A stretch of 64,000 bases of DNA from Nocardioides hwasunensis (GTDB taxonomy: Bacteria; Actinomycetota; Actinomycetes; Propionibacteriales; Nocardioidaceae). The DNA lies in NCBI RefSeq assembly GCF_014779665.1, contig NZ_JACXYY010000006.1:62001-126000 (forward strand), written 5' to 3'. The translations under genes and the position numbers were made by a program. This document shows positions 59,498 through 64,000 of this stretch, one piece after another. The notes beneath the pieces were generated by a model, which had not been told where the DNA came from, ran no database searches, and was given only the letters and a program-made list of their open reading frames with translations. The number at the start of each line of letters is the position of its first letter. The first letter of the stretch is position 1.

Positions 59498-60195
59498 GCG
59501 ATCTCCTGCGGGGTGGTGGTGTCGGACTCGGGGGACTCGGGGGACTCGGGGATCAGCGCGGCGAGGTTCTGCCAGGTCTGGAAGGCCACCTCCGCGGCCG
59601 CGTCGGCGTCGCCGGCCGCACACGCGTCGACGAGCCGGTCGTGCAGGCCCACGGACTCGGCGCCGGCGTGGGAGGCGAAGCGGCGCCGCTCGAGGCGACG
59701 CACGACCGGGCTGAACTGGTCGAGCACGGTCGCGAGAGCCCGGTTGCCGGAGGCGTCGACGGCCACGGCGTGGAAGTCGTCGTCGGCGCTGAGGGCCGCA
59801 GCCGTGTCCCGGTCGTCGATCGCGGCGGCGAAGCGTTCGTTGGCCGTGCGCATCCGGTCGAGGTCGGCGGAGGTGAGTCTGGAGACGGCCTCGCCCACCG
59901 CGAGCCGGTGCATCGAGGCGACGACGGCGTGGGCGGCGCGCACCTCGCCCAGGTCGATCTCGGCGACGACGGTGGAACGACCGGGGGCCGCGCGGACCAG
60001 CCCAGTCTCCCCGAGTCGCAGCAGCGCCTCACGCACCGGCGTACGACTCACGCCGAGCCAGGTGGCTAGCTCGGTGTCGCGGACGACCTCACCCGGAGCC
60101 AGCGTGCCGTCGACGATCGCGTCGCGGAGTCGGTCGTGCACGGTGTCGCGCAGCAGTCCGGTGCGGATCGGTGCCGCGTCGAGAGGGATCGGCAT
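59494..60195 (-). CDS. GntR (FadR-type) regulator of acdS
   Basis: 233 residues. The N-terminal HTH ([40 protein letters not shown]) and the C-terminal FCD helical domain are clear. The C-terminus has a low-complexity [10 protein letters not shown] segment coded by a short tandem repeat. It is the first gene of the acdS operon and its start codon overlaps a perfect palindrome, consistent with autoregulation. The effector may be ACC or a related amino acid. Confidence 0.92.
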   Translation of the reverse strand: MPIPLDAAPIRTGLLRDTVHDRLRDAIVDGTLAPGEVVRDTELATWLGVSRTPVREALLRLGETGLVRAAPGRSTVVAEIDLGEVRAAHAVVASMHRLAVGEAVSRLTSADLDRMRTANERFAAAIDDRDTAAALSADDDFHAVAVDASGNRALATVLDQFSPVVRRLERRRFASHAGAESVGLHDRLVDACAAGDADAAAEVAFQTWQNLAALIPESPESPESDTTTPQEIA

Positions 60196-60208
60196 GCAAT
60201 ATATTGCA
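60195..60208. promoter_or_regulatory. Perfect palindrome overlapping the gntR start codon
   Basis: TGCAATATATTGCA is a perfect 14-bp inverted repeat whose last base is the first base of the ATG. It also supplies -10-like hexamers (CAATAT, TATATT), so repressor, promoter and translation start coincide. This suggests a leaderless, self-repressed operon. Confidence 0.75.
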
Positions 60209-60255
60209 CACCGGAGACGGTCGCGCGTCAAGGGCCGGAGTGACAGGGTGGTGAG

Positions 60256-61203
60256 GTGCTCACCGTCCTCGTCGCGCTGGCCGCCAACACGATCCTCGCC
60301 ATCCTCAAGAGCCTCGCCGCCGCGCTCACCGGCTCGGCGTCGATGGTGGCCGAGGCAGCGCACTCCTGGGCCGACGCCGGCAACGAGGTCTTCCTCGTCG
60401 TGGCCGAGCGCCGCTCGGAGAAGGCGCCCGACCGCACCCACCCGCTCGGCTACGGCCGGGAGGCCTACGTCTGGTCGATGATCGCGGCCTTCGGGCTCTT
60501 CGCCGTCGGGGCCGCGGTCTCGGTGATCCACGGGATCCAGTCGCTCGGCGCGGAGGAGCAGGAGGCCGACTACCTGTGGGCCTACCTCGTCCTCGGTGCC
60601 GCGTTCGTGCTCGAGGGCATCTCCTTCACCCAGGCCCGTCGGGAGGTGCGCCGCGGGGCGCTGACCGCGAAGGTCAGCCGGGCGACGTTCCTCGACCAGA
60701 CCTCCAACCCCACGCTGCGCGGTGTCTTCTTCGAGGACGCCGCGGCGCTCGTCGGCATCGTGATCGCGGTGAGCGGTCTCGCCCTGCACCAGGCGACCGG
60801 TCAGCCGGTGTGGGACGCGATCGGCTCCATCCTCGTCGGGCTGCTGCTCGGCTGGGTCGCGATCTACCTGCTGCGCCGCAACATGGCCTTCCTCGTCGGC
60901 CAGATCGCCGACCCCCGCGCCTACGAGACCGTCATCGGCTGGCTGCGGGAGCGGCCCGAGGTGCAGAGCGTCAACAGCCTGCACCTGGAGTACGTCGGAC
61001 CGGAGAAGATCTTCCTCGTCGGCTCGGTCGACCTCGTCGGCGACGACCCCGAGAGCCAGGCGGCCGAGGAGCTCCAGCGGCTCGAGGACCACCTCGAGGA
61101 ACGCCCCGAGATCGCCCGGGCGGTGCTGTCGCTGGCGGCGCCCGGACGGCCGCCGGTCGAGGGGGCCGGGTTCAGCGGCGACCGCCGGGAACAAACGGAG
61201 TAG
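60256..61203 (+). CDS. Cation diffusion facilitator family transporter
   Basis: 315 residues from GTG 60256. Six transmembrane helices are predicted. The metal-site motifs include AEAAHSWADAGNEVFLV in helix II and FFEDAAALVGIVIAVSG in helix V. A cytoplasmic domain follows (EVQSVNSLHLEYVGPEKIFL). The family exports zinc, cobalt, manganese or iron. It is divergent from gntR with 60 bp between starts, so it could share its control region. Confidence 0.9.
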   Translation: MLTVLVALAANTILAILKSLAAALTGSASMVAEAAHSWADAGNEVFLVVAERRSEKAPDRTHPLGYGREAYVWSMIAAFGLFAVGAAVSVIHGIQSLGAEEQEADYLWAYLVLGAAFVLEGISFTQARREVRRGALTAKVSRATFLDQTSNPTLRGVFFEDAAALVGIVIAVSGLALHQATGQPVWDAIGSILVGLLLGWVAIYLLRRNMAFLVGQIADPRAYETVIGWLRERPEVQSVNSLHLEYVGPEKIFLVGSVDLVGDDPESQAAEELQRLEDHLEERPEIARAVLSLAAPGRPPVEGAGFSGDRREQTE

Positions 61204-61221
61204 TTGAGCGTTGAACGAGTC

Positions 61222-62243
61222 ATGAAGAAGATCGGGTTCCTGAACTTCGGCCACTGGACCGACTCGCCGCAGTCGGCGGTCCGCTCGGCCTCCGACACGT
61301 TGCTGCAGTCGATCGACCTCGCCGTCGCGGCCGAGGAGCTCGGCGCCGACGGGGCCTACTTCCGCGTGCACCACTTCGCGCGCCAGCTCGCCTCGCCGTT
61401 CCCCCTGCTCGCCGCCGTGGGCGCGCGCACGAGCCGGATCGAGATCGGCACCGGCGTGATCGACATGCGCTACGAGAACCCGCTCTACATGGCCGAGGAC
61501 GCCGGCTCCGCCGACCTGATCTCCGGCGGCCGGCTCCAGCTCGGCATCAGCCGGGGATCACCGGAGCAGGTCGTCGACGGCTGGCGCTACTTCGGCTACG
61601 CCCCGGCCGAGGGGAGGACCAGGCCGACATGGCCCGTCGCCACACCGAGGTCTTCCTCCAGGTCCTCGAGGGCGAGGGCTTCGCCCAGCCCAACCCGCGA
61701 CCGATGTTCCCGAACCCGCCGGGCCTGCTGCGCCCCGAGCCGCACTCGCCCGGGCTGCGCGATCGCATCTGGTGGGGCGCCGCGTCCGACGCGACCGCGC
61801 GCTGGACGGCCGAGAAGGGCATGCACCTGATGAGCTCGACGCTCAAGGCCGACGAGACCGGCGAGCCGTTCCACGTCCAGCAGCGCAAGCAGATCGAGAT
61901 CTTCCGCGAGGCGTGGAAGGAGGCCGGCCACGAGGGCGAGCCACGCGTCTCGGTCAGCCGCTCGATCATGCCGATCACCACCGACCTCGACCGGATGTAC
62001 TTCGGGCACGAGGGATCCAGCTCGGACCAGTTCGGCCAGATCGAGGCCAACCTGCGGGCCGTCTTCGGCAAGACGTACGCCGCCGAGCCGGACATCCTGG
62101 TCAAGGAGCTGGCCGACGACGAGGCGATCGCCGCCGCCGACACCCTGCTGCTCACGGTGCCCAACCAGCTCGGCGTGGACTACAACGCCCACCTCCTCGA
62201 GTCGCTGCTCACCGAGGTCGCACCCGACCTCGGCTGGCGCTGA
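61222..62243 (+). pseudogene. Luciferase-like (LLM) flavin oxidoreductase, frameshifted
   Basis: Two frames together make one protein of about 340 residues. From ATG 61222 the first part reads MKKIGFLNFGHWTDSPQSAV to GISRGSPEQVVDGWRYFGYAPAEG. The rest continues in another frame from about 61615 (MARRHTEVFLQVLEGEGFAQ to EVAPDLGWR). One extra G in the GGGG run at 61611-61614 would restore the full frame. It is therefore either a recent inactivation or a sequencing error in a G-run. The intact protein would be an FMN- or F420-dependent monooxygenase-like enzyme. Confidence 0.88.
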
Positions 62244-62272
62244 CCCACACCCATCCCGGAAGGAAGCACGTC

Positions 62273-62923
62273 ATGGCACGCATCACTGTTCTCGGAGGCA
62301 CCGGCTACGCCGGCGCCGCCCTCGTCGCCGAGGCCCACAAGCGGGGTCACGACGTGACCTCGGTGAGCCGCACCGCTCCGGAGACCCCGGTCGACGGCGT
62401 CGACCACGTCGTGGGCTCGGCCCTGGACACCGACGTGCTCGACCGCGTGCTCGCGGGACGCGACGTCGTGGTCAGCGCGCTCTCGCCGCGCGGCGACATG
62501 GCCGGCAGGCTCGAGGGCGTCGTGACCGACCTCGTCGCGCGCCTCGACGGCACGCCGACCCGCCTGGGGTTCATCGGGGGCGCCTCCTCGCTCCTGGTCG
62601 AGGAGGGCGGTCCCCGCCTGTGGGACGTGACCGAGGAGCACATGCCGGACGAGGTGAAGCCGGAGGTGCAGACCGGGCTCGACGTCCTCGCGCTGCTGCA
62701 GGAGAGCCCCGAGGGCCTCGACTTCTTCTACGTCAGCCCGCCGCAGGACTTCGGCTCGTGGCTCGGCACGGCCTCGAAGGGCGCGTACGTCCTCGGTGGC
62801 GACGTGCTCCTCAAGGACGCCGACGGCACGTCCACGATCTCGGCCGACGATCTCGCGATCGCGATCGTCGACGAGATCGAGCAGCCGCGGCACCGGCGGG
62901 GTCGCTTCACCGCGATCAGCTGA
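62273..62923 (+). CDS. NAD(P)-dependent oxidoreductase, NmrA/YwnB-like
   Basis: 216 residues. The Rossmann start ITVLGGTGYAGAALVAEAHK is followed by DVVVSALSPRGDMAGRLEGV and LGFIGGASSLLVEEGGPRLW, typical of atypical SDRs such as YwnB. GGAAGGA lies upstream of the ATG. It follows the LLM gene by 29 bp and may be in one operon with it. Confidence 0.88.
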   Translation: MARITVLGGTGYAGAALVAEAHKRGHDVTSVSRTAPETPVDGVDHVVGSALDTDVLDRVLAGRDVVVSALSPRGDMAGRLEGVVTDLVARLDGTPTRLGFIGGASSLLVEEGGPRLWDVTEEHMPDEVKPEVQTGLDVLALLQESPEGLDFFYVSPPQDFGSWLGTASKGAYVLGGDVLLKDADGTSTISADDLAIAIVDEIEQPRHRRGRFTAIS

Positions 62924-62933
62924 TCGGCGAGAC

Positions 62934-63611
62934 TCAGCCCGCTCGTGCCGCGACGTGGTCGAGCCAGGCCCCGGAGCACAGCCCGGCCACGGAGGCGCTG
63001 ACCTTCACCGCCCCAGCCGTCTTGAGCTCCTCCTGCCCGAAGCCGCCGGTGCGCACCGCCAGGCACGGGAGGCCGGCACGGCGCGCGGACTCCACGTCGT
63101 AGACCGTGTCGCCGACGAGGACCGCCCGGTCGACGTCACCGAGCCGATCGAGCGTCAGCTGGAGCAGGTCGGGGGCGGGCTTGGAGGCGTCGACGTCGTC
63201 GGAGGTCAGCAGCACGTCGACGTGCTTGCCGATGCCGAGGAGCTCGATCGCCTCCCGCGCGAACTGCGGGTCGCCGGACGAGGCGATCGCGACCCTGCCG
63301 CCGTGGTCGCGCACCTCGGCCACCAGGTCGGCCGCGCCGGGCAGGGCGACGATCTCCTCGCGGAGGGGGAGGTACTCCTCGCGCCAGGCCTCTCGCAGCG
63401 CGTCACCGATCCGCTCCTCGGTCTCCTCGTCGGTGATGTGCGCGACGAGCTTGTCTCCGCCCATGCCGATCGCGCGATGGACCTCCCACATCGGCGGCGG
63501 CGTGCCGTGCCTGCTGAACGCGCGGAACCAGGCGACCGCGTGGTGGTAGGTCGAGTCGACGAGCGTGCCGTCGACGTCGAGCAGGACGGCCGTCCGGGAC
63601 GGGTCGCTCAC
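62934..63611 (-). CDS. HAD family hydrolase (phosphoglycolate phosphatase-like)
   Basis: 225 residues from GTG 63611. The four HAD motifs are seen: VLLDVDGTLVDS (nucleophile Asp), VAIASSGDPQF, the Lys in ASKPAPDLL and LVGDTVYDVESA. The cap is of the C1 type. The phosphorylated substrate is unknown. The start overlaps the stop of the upstream gene (GTGA). Confidence 0.92.
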   Translation of the reverse strand: MSDPSRTAVLLDVDGTLVDSTYHHAVAWFRAFSRHGTPPPMWEVHRAIGMGGDKLVAHITDEETEERIGDALREAWREEYLPLREEIVALPGAADLVAEVRDHGGRVAIASSGDPQFAREAIELLGIGKHVDVLLTSDDVDASKPAPDLLQLTLDRLGDVDRAVLVGDTVYDVESARRAGLPCLAVRTGGFGQEELKTAGAVKVSASVAGLCSGAWLDHVAARAG

Positions 63612-64000
63612 GGGGCGGCCGCGCGCAGCTTCTCGAGCAGCGGTCCGGCCGCCTCGGCGAGGAACCGGTCCTGGCCCTCGTCGCCGACCTGCACGAGCGC
63701 GACGTCGGTGAACCCGGCCCCCCAGTAGTCCGAGACGGCCTCGACGATCCTGTCGAGGTCGGGCCCGCAGGGGATCGAGTCCGCGACGTCCTCGGGGCGG
63801 ACGAACTGGGTCGCGCCGGAGAACCCGGCGGGAGTCGGCAGGTCGGCGTTGACCGACCAGCCACCGGCGAACCAGCGGAACTGCTCGTGCGCTCGGGCGA
63901 TCGCTGCGTCCTCGTCGGGGTCCCAGCAGATCGGGATCTGGCCGATGGCGCGGGCCCCGGAGCCGATCGAGGGCGCATCCTCGACGGCGTTCCACTGCTC
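63608..64000 (-). CDS. F420-dependent LLM oxidoreductase, C-terminal part
   Basis: The last 130 codons of a leftward gene that begins beyond the window. The readable part, IGQIPICWDPDEDAAIARAH, then QFRWFAGGWSVNADLPTP, FVRPEDVADSIPCGPDLD and VQVGDEGQDRFL, matches the C-terminal region of the TIGR03557-type F420-dependent oxidoreductases related to F420-glucose-6-phosphate dehydrogenase. It is coupled to the HAD gene by a GTGA overlap. Confidence 0.85.
   Translation of the reverse strand, partial: EQWNAVEDAPSIGSGARAIGQIPICWDPDEDAAIARAHEQFRWFAGGWSVNADLPTPAGFSGATQFVRPEDVADSIPCGPDLDRIVEAVSDYWGAGFTDVALVQVGDEGQDRFLAEAAGPLLEKLRAAAP

Noticed and set aside
59524..59550. Tandem 9-bp repeat as a regulatory feature
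   Set aside because: It lies inside the coding end of the GntR gene and only encodes a Ser-Pro-Glu stretch.

Overview
The window is high-GC actinobacterial chromosome and most resembles Nocardioides or a close Nocardioidaceae relative. The evidence is the UPF0182 protein, the Zur-type zinc-free ribosomal protein operon, the Pnkp/Hen1 RNA-repair pair, F420-type oxidoreductases, frequent GTG starts and many ATGA/GTGA gene overlaps. The genus is inferred from protein resemblance only.

Left part (1-21 kb). A UPF0182 gene, cut by the window edge, is followed by an initiator tRNA-fMet gene (2223-2296). The 3' part of that tRNA recurs at 14586 and 20910, so two integrative elements sit in tandem in this one site. 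Element 1 (about 12.3 kb, visibly lower GC) carries a tyrosine integrase and excisionase, a DUF3631-type ATPase likely to act in replication, and a restriction/defence-like cargo block: a triple-HTH regulator, a C5-cytosine methyltransferase, a GIY-YIG nuclease, a DUF4928-like protein and a Vsr nicking endonuclease. Several small membrane or hypothetical genes lie around this block. Element 2 (about 6.3 kb) carries its own xis/int pair but is a wreck. Its conjugation module has been deleted down to two chimeric genes, a UvrD start fused to a TrbL/VirB6-like tail and an SCO6880-like start fused to the C-terminal half of an IS110 transposase. The tRNA-fMet gene and each element begin with a separate terminator hairpin just past the tRNA 3' end, so the tRNA always keeps a terminator.

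Middle (21-33 kb). A MarR/SDR pair and an NADPH-quinone-reductase-like/TetR pair each have a clear palindromic operator. They are followed by a dienelactone hydrolase; a leftward zinc-starvation operon (a miniature bL31-like gene, a CobW-like protein, bL32, bL36) divergent from an HU gene across one Zur-like box; hen1-pnkp; an EamA exporter; and a LysR regulator.

Uronate and copper region (33-52 kb). An IclR regulator is divergent from a catabolic operon: kduI, kduD, a ribose-type ABC importer (binding protein, two permeases, double ATPase), an aldehyde dehydrogenase, KDPG aldolase and KDG kinase. Together these would take unsaturated uronates to pyruvate and glyceraldehyde 3-phosphate. Next is a 1945-residue secreted protein with a ThuA-like domain, a galactose-oxidase/GlxA-type copper radical oxidase with all copper ligands visible, and LamG and Ig-like modules. 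Its promoter shares architecture with the kduI promoter. A 4-OT-like tautomerase and the copper genes ycnI and copC-copD follow, which suggests a linked oxidase and copper supply.

Right part (52-64 kb). Here are an AraC-DinB protein, a Lys/Ala/Pro-repeat protein, an FAD/NAD(P) oxidoreductase fused to a TTC38-like TPR domain, a GNAT, an Asp/Glu racemase, ACC deaminase acdS with its GntR regulator, a CDF transporter, a frameshifted luciferase-like oxidoreductase, an NAD(P)-binding reductase, a HAD phosphatase and the end of an F420-type oxidoreductase. Between the convergent racemase and acdS genes lies an unusual array of six palindromic units with a GGACACGTGTCC core, two of them with outer arms that change in a compensatory way.
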